Positions 27,572-38,508 are shown, numbered from the stretch's first letter. The stretch: 54,726 bases of DNA from Halomonas llamarensis (GCF_023555005.1 NZ_JAMJPJ010000023.1:1-54726); one strand, 5' to 3'. The notes: a model not told the origin generated them from the letters alone. A program made the numbers and translations.

Positions 27572-28852
27572 ATGGCCGACGGCAAAGGCAAAGACGAAGG
27601 TGGCAAACTGCTTTATTGTTCGTTTTGCGGTAAGAACCAAAACGAAGTACGTAAGTTAATTGCTGGCCCGTCCGTCTATATCTGCGATGAGTGTGTCGAT
27701 CTGTGTAATGACATCATTCGCGAGGAAGTTCTCGAAGCCGATGCCGAGAGCGATGAGGAGCGTCTGCCGACGCCTCGTGAGATTCGTTATACCCTCGACG
27801 ATTACGTCATCGGGCAAGATCGCGCCAAAATGGTGCTATCCGTAGCGGTGTATAACCACTACAAGCGACTAAAATCTGGTGTTCGCGAAGGCGATGTTGA
27901 GCTGGGTAAATCCAACATCCTGCTGATTGGTCCAACGGGTAGCGGTAAGACCCTGCTTGCGGAGACCATGGCTCGCCTGTTGAACGTGCCTTTCACGATT
28001 GCAGATGCAACTACACTGACCGAGGCTGGTTATGTGGGTGAAGATGTCGAAAACATCATTCAAAAGCTGCTGCAAAAGTGTGAATACGACGTAGAGAAAG
28101 CCGAGCGTGGTATTGTCTATATTGACGAAATCGATAAAATTTCGCGCAAATCGGATAACCCTTCCATCACGCGTGACGTATCGGGTGAAGGGGTGCAACA
28201 GGCGCTTCTGAAATTAATCGAAGGCACGACGGCTTCGGTACCCCCGCAAGGAGGGCGTAAGCATCCGCAACAAGAGTTCGTGCAAGTGCACACGGCGAAT
28301 ATTTTGTTTATTGTTGGTGGTGCTTTCGCGGGCCTGGATAAAGTTATCCGTGATCGTGCTGAGAAAGGTGGAATTGGCTTTAATGCCAGTGTTAAGAGTA
28401 AAGACTCATCGCGTGGTGTGGGCGAGCTTTTAGCCGATGTCGAGCCTGACGATCTGGTGAAGTATGGGTTGATACCTGAGTTTGTCGGGCGAGTGCCGGT
28501 GATTGCAACGCTCACCGAGCTAACCGAAGACGCCTTAGTAGAAATTCTTACTGAGCCTAAAAATTCCTTGGTTAAACAGTACGTTAAACTGTTTGAGATG
28601 GAAGATGTGGCACTCGAATTTCGTGAAGACGCATTGCGTGCTGTGGCGGTAAAAGCTATGGAACGCAAAACCGGTGCACGTGGCCTGCGCTCTATTTTAG
28701 AGTCTGTGTTGCTCGACACGATGTACGAGATTCCTTCACTCGAAGGTGTAAGCCAGGTCGTCATCGATGCCTCTGTTATTGCTGGCGAAAGTGATCCATT
28801 GCTGATTTACTCGCAGCAAGAAGACGCACGAGTTGACGGCACAGATGGTTAA
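27572..28852 (+). CDS. clpX: ATP-dependent Clp protease ATP-binding subunit ClpX
   Basis: A 426-residue AAA+ unfoldase that feeds ClpP. The N-terminal zinc-binding domain has [15 protein letters not shown] and [10 protein letters not shown] (four cysteines), followed by Walker A (GPTGSGKT), Walker B ([10 protein letters not shown]), the YVGEDVEN pore loop, the arginine-finger region, the ClpP-binding IGF-type loop (KGGIGFNA) and the sensor-2 motif ([11 protein letters not shown]). It is of normal length. Confidence 0.98.
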   Translation: MADGKGKDEGGKLLYCSFCGKNQNEVRKLIAGPSVYICDECVDLCNDIIREEVLEADAESDEERLPTPREIRYTLDDYVIGQDRAKMVLSVAVYNHYKRLKSGVREGDVELGKSNILLIGPTGSGKTLLAETMARLLNVPFTIADATTLTEAGYVGEDVENIIQKLLQKCEYDVEKAERGIVYIDEIDKISRKSDNPSITRDVSGEGVQQALLKLIEGTTASVPPQGGRKHPQQEFVQVHTANILFIVGGAFAGLDKVIRDRAEKGGIGFNASVKSKDSSRGVGELLADVEPDDLVKYGLIPEFVGRVPVIATLTELTEDALVEILTEPKNSLVKQYVKLFEMEDVALEFREDALRAVAVKAMERKTGARGLRSILESVLLDTMYEIPSLEGVSQVVIDASVIAGESDPLLIYSQQEDARVDGTDG

Positions 28853-28910
28853 GAAGGGTATGACGGCGCGGCTTTATCTTGTGTAGCGTCTGCCTATTTG
28901 CGCCATCATA

Positions 28911-28943
28911 GGGGTCGCCGCAGGCGACCCCTTGCCTTTCTTT
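28911..28943 (+). terminator. terminator after clpX
   Basis: A 9-bp GC-rich stem (GGGGTCGCC with GGCGACCCC) with a three-base loop and a T-rich tail (TTGCCTTTCTTT) separates clpX from lon. Confidence 0.8.
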
Positions 28944-29064
28944 AGTGCCATTTTACACTGCGCTAATTGGCTAACTCGCCTATCGGATGAATAATGCGCA
29001 AGCTTGGCTCGCGCGTTACGGTTTCATCTTAGTTACTCACCCGAATTCCCGAGGAACGTCTGCG

Positions 29065-31473
29065 ATGCAGCAGAACGCCGAAATGACACAATGTTTCCCA
29101 CTATTGCCGCTGCGGGATGTTGTGGTTTATCCGCAGATGGTAATTCCGCTATTTGTCGGGCGCGAAAAGTCGATTCAAGCGTTAGAAGCCGCAATGGAAG
29201 CGGGTAAGCGCGTCTTGTTGGTTGCTCAGCGCGAAGCCTCACAGGATGACCCTGACAACACTGATCTTTATGCCATGGGAACGGTGGCAGAGATCATGCA
29301 GTTGCTAAAACTTCCTGATGGCACGGTAAAAGTACTGATTGAAGGTAGTTTCCGTGCGGACGTTGGCCGCATAGAAGAGCATGAGGATGGTTATACGCAG
29401 GCATATATCGACCCGCGTGATAGCCAGCCGCTGACCGAACGCGAGCAAGAAGCGTTGGTGCGGGTGTTGCTGAATCAATTTGAGCAGTACGTTAAGCTAT
29501 CGAAAAAAGTGCCTAATGAGGTGCTTAGCTCTCTGTCCGGCATAGAGGACCCAAGCCGCCTAGTGGATACGATTTGCGCCCATTTATCGTTGAAAATTGG
29601 CGATAAGCAAGAGTTGCTGGAAATGGATCGCGTTCGCGACCGTATTGAGCATCTGATGGCGTTGATTGAGTCCGAGATTGATCTGCTTCAGGTAGAAAAG
29701 CGCATCCGTACGCGCGTTAAAGAGCAGATGGAAAAGACCCAACGCGAATATTACCTCAACGAGCAGATGAAGGCTATCCAGAAAGAAATGGGTGAGCTTG
29801 AAAACGTGCCCAATGAGGTAGAAAAGTACGAGCAGTCCATTAATGATTCAGGCATGCCTAAAGAGGCGATGGAGAAAGCCACTCAGGAGCTTAATAAGCT
29901 CAAGATGATGTCCGCTAATTCTGCCGAAGCCACGGTGGTGCGCTCTTATTTGGATTGGTTAATCGCGGTTCCGTGGAAAAAGCGTACACGGGTTAAGCAT
30001 GATCTTGCCAAAGCGCAGCAAGTTCTTGATGAAGACCACTACGGCCTTGATGAAGTGAAATCTCGTATCCTGGAGTACCTCGCGGTACAAAAGCGCGTAC
30101 GCAAAATGAAAGGTCCAGTGCTGTGTTTGGTGGGGCCGCCGGGGGTGGGTAAAACCTCGCTAGGGCGTTCGATTGCGCGTGCAACTAACCGCAAGTACGT
30201 GCGTTTGGCGCTCGGTGGGGTGCGCGATGAGTCGGAAATTCGTGGGCACCGGCGAACGTATATTGGTTCACTGCCCGGTAAGCTGATGCAACGAATGAGC
30301 CGTGCCGGGGTAAAAAACCCGCTTTTCTTGCTTGATGAGGTAGATAAGCTTGGTATGGATCATCGTGGTGACCCATCATCGGCTCTCTTGGAAGTGCTCG
30401 ATCCTGAACAGAATAACAGCTTTAGTGATCATTACTTGGAGTTGGATTATGACCTCTCCGAGACACTGTTTATCTGCACGGCCAACTCGATGAATATCCC
30501 GGGGCCACTGCTCGACCGGATGGAAGTTATCCGTTTGCCGGGCTACACAGAAGATGAAAAGCTTGCGATCGCCAAGCGTTATTTGTTGCCTAAACAGCGT
30601 GAAGCTAACGGTTTGAAAGTCGATGAAATTGACCTAGACGACTCTGCGCTGTTGGAGCTGATTCGCTACTACTCGCGTGAAGCAGGGGTACGTGAGCTTG
30701 AACGTCAAATTGCTAAAGTCTCACGCAAGGTGCTGCGCGAGCGGTTGGAGCATGAGCGCGATAATAAGCAAGCGCAAGCTGGTCAAACGCTTAGTGCTGA
30801 GCAAATTGAAGCGTATGCAGGTGTTCGCCGGTACAGCTATGGACTGGCCGATCAAGAAGATCAAGTGGGTCGTGTGACAGGTTTGGCCTGGACATCGGTA
30901 GGTGGTGAGCTTCTCAACATCGAATCGGTGGTAACGCCGGGTAAAGGTCGCGTGAACAAGACCGGTTCACTAGGCGACGTAATGAAAGAGTCGGTGAGTG
31001 CCGCGCATACCGTCGTGCGCGCGCGTGCCGATGCCTACGGTATTGATCCAGAACGCTTTGAAAAGGAAGATTTGCACATTCACGTGCCAGAGGGTGCAAC
31101 TCCCAAAGACGGGCCCAGTGCCGGCATTGCGATGGTAACGGCCATGGTCTCCGCGTATAGCCGTCGCCCTGTACGCTGCAACGTGGCGATGACCGGCGAG
31201 GTGAATCTGCGTGGTGAAGTGTTGCCTATCGGAGGCCTAAAGGAGAAATTGCTGGCAGCTCGTCGGGGTGGTATAAATACCGTCCTCATACCGGAGGAAA
31301 ACCGTCGAGACTTAAAAGAAGTGCCAGATAATATTAAATATGCGTTAGATATTCATCCGGTGCGTTGGATCGACGATGTATTAGCGGTTGCCTTAGCCGA
31401 GCCAAACGACAAAGAGACTATCGTGAGTAGCGATAAATCGTTCGTTAATACCGCTGCGGCAAGTACGCATTGA
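29065..31473 (+). CDS. lon: ATP-dependent protease La
   Basis: An 802-residue cytosolic AAA+ serine protease that removes damaged and regulatory proteins. It has the N-terminal LON substrate domain (PLLPLRDVVVYPQMVIPLFVGR), a coiled-coil, the ATPase core with Walker A (GPPGVGKTSLG), and the C-terminal protease domain with the catalytic Ser in PKDGPSAGIAM and Lys in GGLKEKLLAARRGG. The start at 29065 is chosen because GAGGAA lies upstream and the family starts there; the frame is open back to 28987. lon is separated from clpX by a terminator, so it should have its own promoter. Confidence 0.97.
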   Translation: MQQNAEMTQCFPLLPLRDVVVYPQMVIPLFVGREKSIQALEAAMEAGKRVLLVAQREASQDDPDNTDLYAMGTVAEIMQLLKLPDGTVKVLIEGSFRADVGRIEEHEDGYTQAYIDPRDSQPLTEREQEALVRVLLNQFEQYVKLSKKVPNEVLSSLSGIEDPSRLVDTICAHLSLKIGDKQELLEMDRVRDRIEHLMALIESEIDLLQVEKRIRTRVKEQMEKTQREYYLNEQMKAIQKEMGELENVPNEVEKYEQSINDSGMPKEAMEKATQELNKLKMMSANSAEATVVRSYLDWLIAVPWKKRTRVKHDLAKAQQVLDEDHYGLDEVKSRILEYLAVQKRVRKMKGPVLCLVGPPGVGKTSLGRSIARATNRKYVRLALGGVRDESEIRGHRRTYIGSLPGKLMQRMSRAGVKNPLFLLDEVDKLGMDHRGDPSSALLEVLDPEQNNSFSDHYLELDYDLSETLFICTANSMNIPGPLLDRMEVIRLPGYTEDEKLAIAKRYLLPKQREANGLKVDEIDLDDSALLELIRYYSREAGVRELERQIAKVSRKVLRERLEHERDNKQAQAGQTLSAEQIEAYAGVRRYSYGLADQEDQVGRVTGLAWTSVGGELLNIESVVTPGKGRVNKTGSLGDVMKESVSAAHTVVRARADAYGIDPERFEKEDLHIHVPEGATPKDGPSAGIAMVTAMVSAYSRRPVRCNVAMTGEVNLRGEVLPIGGLKEKLLAARRGGINTVLIPEENRRDLKEVPDNIKYALDIHPVRWIDDVLAVALAEPNDKETIVSSDKSFVNTAAASTH

Positions 31474-31552
31474 AGTAACCGTGTCTATACGTTTAGCTAT
31501 TTAATCCATACACTCAACGCCTTGTCGGGCGGGTGTAATTTGGCTTGGTTGC

Positions 31553-31582
31553 TTGACAGCGATTTCAAGGCGTTGCTATAAA
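31553..31582 (+). promoter_or_regulatory. sigma-70 promoter of hupB
   Basis: A consensus TTGACA (31553-31558) and TATAAA (31577-31582) are spaced by 18 bases, about 80 bases upstream of the hupB start. This is the clearest promoter in the window and suits an abundant DNA-binding protein. Confidence 0.8.
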
Positions 31583-31663
31583 ATACGGCTACGTTTTGAT
31601 CGTCGAGCTAACCGGTGACCATGCCGTTCAGAGCCATTTTTTGAAACAGTCAAGGGGTGAAGT

Positions 31664-31936
31664 GTGAATAAGTCCGAGCTGATTGAAGCCATTGCTGCGT
31701 CTGCTGATATTCCAAAAGCAGCGGCAACCCGTGCATTGGATGCCATGGTGGAGTCTGTCACCGATAGCCTCAAGAAAGGCGAGAGTGTTTCACTGGTAGG
31801 TTTTGGTACCTTTTCGATTAAAGAGCGTGCTGCACGTACTGGCCGCAATCCGCAAACCGGTCAGCCGATAGAGATCAGTGCTGCTAAAGTACCCAGCTTT
31901 AAAGCAGGTAAGGCACTGAAAGACGCCGTTAACTAA
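31664..31936 (+). CDS. hupB: DNA-binding protein HU-beta
   Basis: A 90-residue nucleoid protein that bends DNA without sequence preference. [11 protein letters not shown] at the start and [30 protein letters not shown] at the end are diagnostic of HU, and the position between lon and ppiD points to the beta form. The start codon is GTG at 31664, preceded by AAGGGG. It has its own promoter and is followed by a terminator. Confidence 0.97.
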   Translation: MNKSELIEAIAASADIPKAAATRALDAMVESVTDSLKKGESVSLVGFGTFSIKERAARTGRNPQTGQPIEISAAKVPSFKAGKALKDAVN

Positions 31937-31971
31937 TCCGATGTATCAGGGATAGTTTTTAGCAATCGTCT

Positions 31972-32010
31972 CATGGGCGCATCGTTAACGCGATGCGCCC
32001 ATGTTATTTT
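31972..32010 (+). terminator. terminator after hupB
   Basis: A 13-bp perfect stem (CATGGGCGCATCG with CGATGCGCCCATG) around a six-base loop is followed by TTATTTTT, 35 bases after hupB. Confidence 0.88.
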
Positions 32011-32057
32011 TGGCCACTGTGTAATTGAATCGTTTGGCTATTTGAACTGAGGCTAAC

Positions 32058-33866
32058 ATGCTGCAAAGTATTCGCGATGGCTCCAGAAGCTGGGGAGCAA
32101 AAATCATTATCGGCGTCATGGTGGCCGCGATGGCGCTATTTGGCGTGGAGTCACTGTTTGGCTTGTTTGGTAGCGATCCTGACGAGGTGGCGTCGGTAAA
32201 CGGCGAGCCCATTGTGCGTCAAGAAGTAGAGCTTGAAGTGCAGCGTGCGATGCGCTCTGGGCAAGTGCCTCCTGAGCAAGAGCGCGCTTTGCGCAGCGAA
32301 ATGCTTGATCAGCTTATTACCCAGCGCCTTTTGACTCAATACGCAGAAGAAGGCAGTTTCTACGTCTCCGATGACCAGCTAGATCAGCTCATTGTCAATT
32401 TGCCTGAATTCCAAGATCAAGAGGGCGTTTTTTCCGCTGAACAGTTTCGTAACCGCTTGGCCAGAGCTGGATATACTCCTCTCTCATTTCGTCAGGAGTT
32501 ACGCACGGATGTGAAACGTCGTCAGCTTCAACAGGGGCTTGCATTTAGTGACTTTACGTTGGAAACCGAACAGCAGCGTTTAGCCGAGCTACAGCGTCAG
32601 CAGCGCAGCTTCCGCTACGATGTTTTGTCAGCGGAAGGCGCTAGCCGCATAGACGTGAGTCAAGAAGAGCTTGAGCGTTACTACAACGAAAATGCCGAGC
32701 GTTTCGAACGGCTAGAACAGGTGCGCCTTGAATACGTTGTCATTGATCGTGAAGAGATGGCCGCTGACGTCGAAGTGAATGAAGCTGAGCTGCGTGAAGC
32801 GTGGCGCGAGCAGAATCAGAATGCGGATCGTCGTGTCGCCCACATCATGATTTCCTATGGCGATGAACGAACGCGTGAGCAAGCGCAGGTACGTGCAGAG
32901 GAGGCATTAGACGCACTCGATAGCGTTGAGAGTTTTGCTGATACGGCAGCGCGCTATTCCGATGATACCGCAAGCGCTGAGGATGGCGGAGATTTAGGCG
33001 AGATCAGTCGCGGTTTCTTTGGTGAAGCATTCGACGAGGTGGCTTTTTCCCTAGGTGAGGGTGAAATCTCCTCGGCGGTCGAGATGGATGATGCCTTTCA
33101 TATTATCCAAGTCCAAGACATTGATCGTCCAGCGTTTGAAGAGCAGCGCGATAGGTTGCGCCAAGACGTTGCGATGCGTGAGGTTGACGACGAATTTAAC
33201 CAACGCGTTCAGCAGCTCATCGACGAGAGTTTTGCCGCAGAAGACCTACAAAGCGTCGCCGACGACATTGGTCTGACGCTACAAGAGAGCGACTGGCTTG
33301 CAAGAGGAGAAGGTAGAGGTGTGTTGTCAGAACCCGGTGTGATGGAAGCAGCTTTTAGCCAAGATGTGCTTGAAGAGCGCTATAACAGCGAAGTGATCGA
33401 GCTGGACAATGATCGCCGCATGGTCTTGCGTGTGGCAGAGCATCGCGACGCGACCGTGCTGCCTTTAGAACAGGTCCGTGAAGAAGCTAAAGTGGCGGTC
33501 AGAGCGCGTAAACAGCAGCAGGCGCTGGTGGAAGAGGCCAAAGAGCTGCTCGCGGATCCTGAGAGCGAAGCGATTGAGTGGGTCGAAGCGAATCGCATCA
33601 GTCGTGAGGCCGATTCTACGGTGCCGCGTATGGTCGTACAGGCGGCTTTTCGCATGCCGCATCCTGAAAGCGGGGAGAGCACGTATCGCTATGTCGAATT
33701 GCCCGAAGGGGTTGCCATCATCGCTCTAGATAACGTGAGAGATGGTGATGTCGACGAACAAGCCGAGCGCTTTGTGGCTCAGATGGCTGAGCAGTTACGC
33801 GCGCAATCCGTTATTCAAGGCCTTATTGATGACCTACGTAGCAATGCTGAAATCGAGCGTCGTTAA
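32058..33866 (+). CDS. ppiD: periplasmic folding chaperone PpiD
   Basis: A 602-residue membrane-anchored chaperone facing the periplasm near the Sec translocon. MLQSIRDGSRSWGAKIIIGVM followed by one membrane span (about 15-35), the SurA-like N-terminal helical domain (about 36-220), and a parvulin domain (about 265-360) beginning RRVAHIMISYGDE and including DTASAEDGGDLGEISRG. Length and position after hupB match PpiD of other gammaproteobacteria. The protein is very acidic, in line with a halophile. Confidence 0.93.
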   Translation: MLQSIRDGSRSWGAKIIIGVMVAAMALFGVESLFGLFGSDPDEVASVNGEPIVRQEVELEVQRAMRSGQVPPEQERALRSEMLDQLITQRLLTQYAEEGSFYVSDDQLDQLIVNLPEFQDQEGVFSAEQFRNRLARAGYTPLSFRQELRTDVKRRQLQQGLAFSDFTLETEQQRLAELQRQQRSFRYDVLSAEGASRIDVSQEELERYYNENAERFERLEQVRLEYVVIDREEMAADVEVNEAELREAWREQNQNADRRVAHIMISYGDERTREQAQVRAEEALDALDSVESFADTAARYSDDTASAEDGGDLGEISRGFFGEAFDEVAFSLGEGEISSAVEMDDAFHIIQVQDIDRPAFEEQRDRLRQDVAMREVDDEFNQRVQQLIDESFAAEDLQSVADDIGLTLQESDWLARGEGRGVLSEPGVMEAAFSQDVLEERYNSEVIELDNDRRMVLRVAEHRDATVLPLEQVREEAKVAVRARKQQQALVEEAKELLADPESEAIEWVEANRISREADSTVPRMVVQAAFRMPHPESGESTYRYVELPEGVAIIALDNVRDGDVDEQAERFVAQMAEQLRAQSVIQGLIDDLRSNAEIERR

Positions 33867-33892
33867 AGCGAATCAGATGTGATGTGTTGCAG

Positions 33893-33927
33893 AAAAATGC
33901 CGCCCCTAGAAAGGGCGGCATTTTTTT
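33893..33927. terminator. bidirectional terminator between ppiD and lpxH
   Basis: The stem AAAAATGCCGCCC / GGGCGGCATTTTTTT, with a seven-base loop, has T-runs in both directions and lies between two convergent genes, so it can end both transcripts. Confidence 0.88.
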
Positions 33928-33935
33928 GCGGGGCA

Positions 33936-34712
33936 TTAGCTTACAGGTGATGAGTTTAAAGGAAATTGACGCAGGCGAGGCGCCGTTGTGCTTTCTGCGT
34001 CATCATCGATCACAATATCCCAGCCATGTTGGCTATCCCAATCCCCTAGCACAAAACGCTTGGCGGGCACGTCATCCGCGGTCAGGTCATGTACCTTGGG
34101 TCGATGAGTGTGGCCATGAATCATCGTGGCGACACCGCGCTTCTCCAACAGTTTTACTACCTCGGAGGGTGTTACATCCATAATGGCTTGCGCTTTTGTC
34201 GCGTTGGCGTCCCCTGATTGTTGGCGCAAGCTTGTGGCCAACGCCAGACGTTGCTCAAGTGGCAGATCAAGCATTTGTGCTTGCCACTGTGGATCGCGAG
34301 ATTGCTGACGAAACGCCATGTAATCCTTATCCAGCGTGCAGAGGCTGTCGCCGTGTAGCAGTACGAGCGGAATTCCGTGAAGTTCGGCTTCTTGAATGTC
34401 CGATAAGAGGGTTGCGCTACAAACATCAGCGAAGCGCTGGCCGATAAAAAAGTCACGGTTACCGTGCATCAAGAAAATACGCGTACCGTTTTTGCCAAGC
34501 TTGGATAACGCCGCTGCAACCTGCTTGGCGATATCAGCGAGCGGGTGTGGGTAATCAAGGAGATCATCGCCAATCCAGGCATCAAACAAATCGCCTAAAA
34601 TATAAACGGCTTTCGCATCCACCGCCGTAGTGGCTAAGTAGTCGAGAAACCCTTGAGTTATCTCAGGGGTATGCTCGCTAAGGTGTAAATCGGCTACCAG
34701 CAGAGTGCGCAT
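33936..34712 (-). CDS. lpxH: UDP-2,3-diacylglucosamine diphosphatase
   Basis: A 258-residue calcineurin-like metallophosphoesterase of lipid A synthesis that splits UDP-2,3-diacylglucosamine to lipid X and UMP at the inner face of the membrane. The metal-binding motifs are all present: DLHL, GDLFDAWIGDD, GNRDFFIG, LLHGDSLC and HGHTHRP. It lies 16 bases after ppiB on the same strand and is probably co-transcribed with it, as in Pseudomonas. Confidence 0.96.
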   Translation of the reverse strand: MRTLLVADLHLSEHTPEITQGFLDYLATTAVDAKAVYILGDLFDAWIGDDLLDYPHPLADIAKQVAAALSKLGKNGTRIFLMHGNRDFFIGQRFADVCSATLLSDIQEAELHGIPLVLLHGDSLCTLDKDYMAFRQQSRDPQWQAQMLDLPLEQRLALATSLRQQSGDANATKAQAIMDVTPSEVVKLLEKRGVATMIHGHTHRPKVHDLTADDVPAKRFVLGDWDSQHGWDIVIDDDAESTTAPRLRQFPLNSSPVS

Positions 34713-34728
34713 AAGGCTCTCCGTTTAT

Positions 34729-35229
34729 TTAGTCAGCATCCTTGACGTAGGCGCGCTCAATAATAATGTCTTCAGCAGGGACATCGGCGTGCATGCCACG
34801 GCGCGTGGTGCTGACGTTTTTAATTTTCTCTACCACATCCGCCCCATCGACTACTTCCCCGAATACCGCATAGCCCCAGCCCTGCACCGATTTGCCGCTA
34901 TGATCTAAGAAGGTATTGTTGTTAATGTTAATAAAGAATTGCGCTGTTGCGGAATGGGGATCTTGGGTGCGCGCCATTGCCAGCGTGCCCTGGGTGTTTT
35001 TTAGGCCATTATCGGCTTCATTTTCAATGGGGTCGCGAGTAGGCTTTTGATTAAAGTCTTGGTCGAAACCGCCGCCTTGAACCATAAAACCGTCAATGAC
35101 GCGGTGAAACAGCGTGCCGTCATAAAATCCATCGCGCACATACTGCTCAAAGTTAGCCGCCGTCACCGGCGCTTTTTCGTGGTTAAGTGCAATGGTGATG
35201 TCACCGAGGTTAGTCTGTAATACGATCAT
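34729..35229 (-). CDS. ppiB: peptidyl-prolyl cis-trans isomerase B (cyclophilin)
   Basis: A 166-residue cytoplasmic cyclophilin. The catalytic signature [15 protein letters not shown] and the later [16 protein letters not shown] are plain. There is no signal peptide, so it is the cytosolic form. The start at 35229 ([13 protein letters not shown]) has AGGAA upstream; an in-frame TTG at 35247 is unlikely. It diverges from glnS. Confidence 0.96.
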   Translation of the reverse strand: MIVLQTNLGDITIALNHEKAPVTAANFEQYVRDGFYDGTLFHRVIDGFMVQGGGFDQDFNQKPTRDPIENEADNGLKNTQGTLAMARTQDPHSATAQFFININNNTFLDHSGKSVQGWGYAVFGEVVDGADVVEKIKNVSTTRRGMHADVPAEDIIIERAYVKDAD

Positions 35230-35261
35230 GGGTAAATTCCTGTTCAATAAAGGCCTTCGCC

Positions 35262-35292
35262 TTGGTGCTATGCTCAGGCGTCACGTTATAAT
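35262..35292 (+). promoter_or_regulatory. possible promoter of glnS
   Basis: A consensus TATAAT at 35287-35292 lies 63 bases upstream of glnS. The best -35 match is TTGGTG at 35262-35267, with a long 19-base spacer, so the -35 is doubtful. Confidence 0.4.
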
Positions 35293-35355
35293 AGCGGTTT
35301 TGCTTGGCATCGCGAAGCCTAGCACGCCATCCACCATGAGGTTACCAACTCCACC

Positions 35356-37035
35356 ATGACCAACGAGACCACCCCAGCACCGAATTTTATTCGTAACCAA
35401 GTACGCGAAGAGATTGAGGGCGGCCAGGTCACTAAAATTGTGACGCGCTTTCCGCCTGAACCAAACGGCTTTTTGCACATTGGCCACGCGAAATCGATCT
35501 GTTTGAACTTTGGTTTGGCGGAGCAGATGGGTGGTGACTGCCATTTGCGCTTTGATGACACTAACCCGGCCAAGGAAGAGCAAGCGTATATTGACGCCAT
35601 CAAAGAAGATGTCAGCTGGCTAGGCTTTGAGTGGGCGGGGGCTGTGCGCTTTGCCTCAGACTACTTTGATCAGCTTTACGCGTGGGCGCGGCACTTGATC
35701 CATGAAGGTAAAGCTTACGTTGATGATCTCTCGCCTGACGAAATTCGCGAGTACCGTGGCACCCTCACTGAGCCGGGAACGCCGAGCCCTTACCGCGAGC
35801 GCAACGCGGAGGAAAATCTCGACCTGTTAGCGCGTATGCGTGATGGTGAATTCGGTGAGAGCGAGAAAGTGCTACGAGCGAAGATCGATATGGCGTCACC
35901 CAATATTAATCTGCGCGACCCGATTCTTTACCGTATCCGCCACGCGACGCACCACCAGACCGGTGATAAATGGAAAATCTATCCCTCCTACGATTTTACT
36001 CACGGTCAGTCGGATGCGATTGAAGGAGTGACGCACTCAATCTGCACTTTGGAGTTTGAGGACCATCGACCGCTTTACGAATGGTTCCTCGATAACCTGC
36101 CCGTGCCGTGTAAGCCACGTCAGATCGAGTTTGCCCGACTCAACCTTAACTATACGCTGACGTCTAAGCGTAAATTGAAGCTACTGGTAGATAACGGGAT
36201 TGTTGACGGTTGGGATGATCCGCGCATGCCCACTGTTGCCGGTATGCGTCGCCGAGGCTATACACCGGCGTCGATCCGTAAGTTCTGCGACATGATTGGC
36301 GTGACTCGCGCTGACGGCGGCCTGGTGGATATCGCCATGCTAACTCACGCGATTCGCTCTGATCTTGAAGACAGCGCACCGCGTTCAATGTGCGTGTTGA
36401 AGCCGCTGAAAGTCGTGCTGACCAACGTTCCCGAAGGGCATGAGGAAGTGTACGACGTGCTTGGTCATCCGGCGCGGGATGACATGCCAGAGCGCCGCGT
36501 GCCGTTTACCCGTGAGCTTTACATTGATCACGACGATTTTATGGAAGAACCGCCGAAAAAGTTTTTCCGCTTAGCGCCGGGCAAAGAAGTGCGCCTACGT
36601 AATTCTTATGTGATCCGCTGTGATGACGTCATCAAGGATGAAAGTGGCGAAATAACAGCGCTTCATTGCTCGGTGGATTTCGATACGCTGGGCAAAAACC
36701 CGGAAGGTCGTAAGGTGAAGGGGGTCATCCACTGGGTAAGCGCAGTCCATGGTGTGCCATTGGAAGTGCGTTTATACGACAACCTCTTCTTGGAAGAGCA
36801 GCCCGATAAAGATAAAGACGCCGACTTTTTAGAGCATCTGAATCCAGAATCGCTCAGCGTTTGCCAAGCGATTGGCGAGCCAAGCCTAGCCTATGCCACA
36901 CCAGAGTCGCGTTTTCAGTTTGAGCGCGTTGGCTACTTCTGCGCGGATCGTCACGCTTCAACGCCAGAACATTTGGTATTCAACCGTACCGTGGGCCTGA
37001 AAGATACCTGGGCGAAAATTAAGCAAAAAGGATAA
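35356..37035 (+). CDS. glnS: glutaminyl-tRNA synthetase
   Basis: A 559-residue class I synthetase that charges tRNA-Gln. The HIGH motif lies in [16 protein letters not shown] and the KMSKS-type motif in [11 protein letters not shown]. The [11 protein letters not shown] region and two C-terminal beta-barrels for the anticodon follow. Presence of GlnRS means no need for the tRNA amidation route for glutamine. The only Shine-Dalgarno-like site (GAGG near 35338) is about 13 bases from the ATG, which is longer than usual. cysS follows ten bases after the stop. Confidence 0.97.
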   Translation: MTNETTPAPNFIRNQVREEIEGGQVTKIVTRFPPEPNGFLHIGHAKSICLNFGLAEQMGGDCHLRFDDTNPAKEEQAYIDAIKEDVSWLGFEWAGAVRFASDYFDQLYAWARHLIHEGKAYVDDLSPDEIREYRGTLTEPGTPSPYRERNAEENLDLLARMRDGEFGESEKVLRAKIDMASPNINLRDPILYRIRHATHHQTGDKWKIYPSYDFTHGQSDAIEGVTHSICTLEFEDHRPLYEWFLDNLPVPCKPRQIEFARLNLNYTLTSKRKLKLLVDNGIVDGWDDPRMPTVAGMRRRGYTPASIRKFCDMIGVTRADGGLVDIAMLTHAIRSDLEDSAPRSMCVLKPLKVVLTNVPEGHEEVYDVLGHPARDDMPERRVPFTRELYIDHDDFMEEPPKKFFRLAPGKEVRLRNSYVIRCDDVIKDESGEITALHCSVDFDTLGKNPEGRKVKGVIHWVSAVHGVPLEVRLYDNLFLEEQPDKDKDADFLEHLNPESLSVCQAIGEPSLAYATPESRFQFERVGYFCADRHASTPEHLVFNRTVGLKDTWAKIKQKG

Positions 37036-37045
37036 GGGAGGGGCT

Positions 37046-38455
37046 ATGCAGATTTACAATACGTTAACGCGTCGCAAAGAACCTTTCCAAACGCTTGAGC
37101 CAGGGAAGGTGCGCATGTATGTCTGCGGGATGACCGTTTATGACTACTGCCATCTGGGGCACGCCCGGGTCATGGTCGCGTTTGACGTTATCACCCGTTA
37201 CCTGCGCGCGCGGGGGTATGATGTAACCTACGTGCGCAACGTAACCGATATCGACGACAAGATATTAAAGCGTGCTGAGGAAAATGGCGAAAGTATCACG
37301 GCGCTGACCGAGCGCATGATCGCGGCCATGCACGAAGATGAGGCGCGCTTGAGCGTGCTGCCGCCGGATGAAGAGCCGCGTGCAACACGCCATATCGACG
37401 ATATTATCGCCATGATCGAAACGCTGATCGCGAAAGGATACGCTTACGCTGCGGACAATGGCGATGTCTACTATCGGGTGCGCAAGTTTGAGGGCTATGG
37501 CAAGCTCAATAACCGCAATCTCGATGATATGCGCTCTGGTGCACGCGTCGATATTGATGCACATAAAGAAGACCCGCTCGACTTTGTGCTGTGGAAAGCC
37601 GCCAAACCCGGTGAGGCGCATTGGGCTTCCCCTTGGGGGGACGGTCGCCCCGGTTGGCATATCGAATGCTCGGCGATGTCAAAATGCTGCTTAGGCGATA
37701 CCTTCGATATCCACGGTGGTGGGCCGGATTTGACCTTTCCGCATCACGAAAACGAAATTGCTCAGTCCGAGGCGGCTAATGAGAAACCGTTCGTCAATAC
37801 ATGGATGCACGCCGGCGCCGTCCGGGTGAATCAAGAGAAAATGTCCAAGTCACTGGGCAACTTCTTCACCATTCGTGATGTATTAAGCGAGCACGATGCG
37901 GAAGTCGTGCGCTATCTGCTGGTGGCCAGCCACTATCGCAGCCCAATCAACTATTCGGTGGACTCATTAGCTGAAGCGCGTAAGTCGCTGGTGCGTTTTT
38001 ATACGTCACTCGAAGGGCTAGCGCTTGGAGAATCGACGCCAAATGCGGATGCCGAACTAGGTTCAACTGAAAGCATTTATCGTGAGCGTTTCTTTGCCGC
38101 GATGGATGATGACTTCAATACCCCTGAGGCGTTGTCGGTACTGTTTGATTTGGTACGCGAGCTTAACCGCGTCAGAAACAGTGAACCCGAGCAAGCGGCG
38201 ACATTCGCGCACGAGCTTAAAGCGCTGGCCGAGATGCTCGGCCTGTTGCAGCAGTCACCGGAGGCCTTTTTGAAAGGGGGGCAGGCACTCTCGCTGAGTG
38301 AAGCCGAGATCGAGGCGAAAATCAGTGAACGTGCCTTGGCAAAAGCTAACAAAGATTTTGCCAAGGCGGATGCCATTCGCGATGAACTCACCACGCAAGG
38401 TATTGTGCTTAAAGACTCACGCGAAGGCACGACATGGGTGGTAGAAACGCCCTAA
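37046..38455 (+). CDS. cysS: cysteinyl-tRNA synthetase
   Basis: A 469-residue class I synthetase that charges tRNA-Cys. The HIGH-type motif is HLGH in [16 protein letters not shown], with a zinc-binding Cys just before. The other zinc ligands lie in HIECSAMS and the FPHHENE region, and [10 protein letters not shown] is the second signature. Length matches the family. GGGAGGGGC precedes the start, ten bases after glnS, so the two form an operon. Confidence 0.97.
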   Translation: MQIYNTLTRRKEPFQTLEPGKVRMYVCGMTVYDYCHLGHARVMVAFDVITRYLRARGYDVTYVRNVTDIDDKILKRAEENGESITALTERMIAAMHEDEARLSVLPPDEEPRATRHIDDIIAMIETLIAKGYAYAADNGDVYYRVRKFEGYGKLNNRNLDDMRSGARVDIDAHKEDPLDFVLWKAAKPGEAHWASPWGDGRPGWHIECSAMSKCCLGDTFDIHGGGPDLTFPHHENEIAQSEAANEKPFVNTWMHAGAVRVNQEKMSKSLGNFFTIRDVLSEHDAEVVRYLLVASHYRSPINYSVDSLAEARKSLVRFYTSLEGLALGESTPNADAELGSTESIYRERFFAAMDDDFNTPEALSVLFDLVRELNRVRNSEPEQAATFAHELKALAEMLGLLQQSPEAFLKGGQALSLSEAEIEAKISERALAKANKDFAKADAIRDELTTQGIVLKDSREGTTWVVETP

Positions 38456-38479
38456 GTAACGTCAGTTGCTTGCGGGTGT

Positions 38480-38508
38480 CTGACTTCAACGCGTTGAGGT
38501 CTTATACT
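38480..38508 (+). promoter_or_regulatory. promoter with palindromic spacer before the osmF-like operon
   Basis: CTGACT (38480-38485) and TATACT (38503-38508) are 17 bases apart. The spacer holds a perfect 12-bp palindrome TCAACGCGTTGA (38486-38497), the usual place for a repressor operator. A hairpin (CAGAGGCCCGTTGCCTCTG) lies further down in the leader. Confidence 0.5.

Noticed and set aside
28117..28764. A 215-codon antisense frame in clpX
   Set aside because: It mirrors the conserved ClpX coding sequence and has no independent signal.
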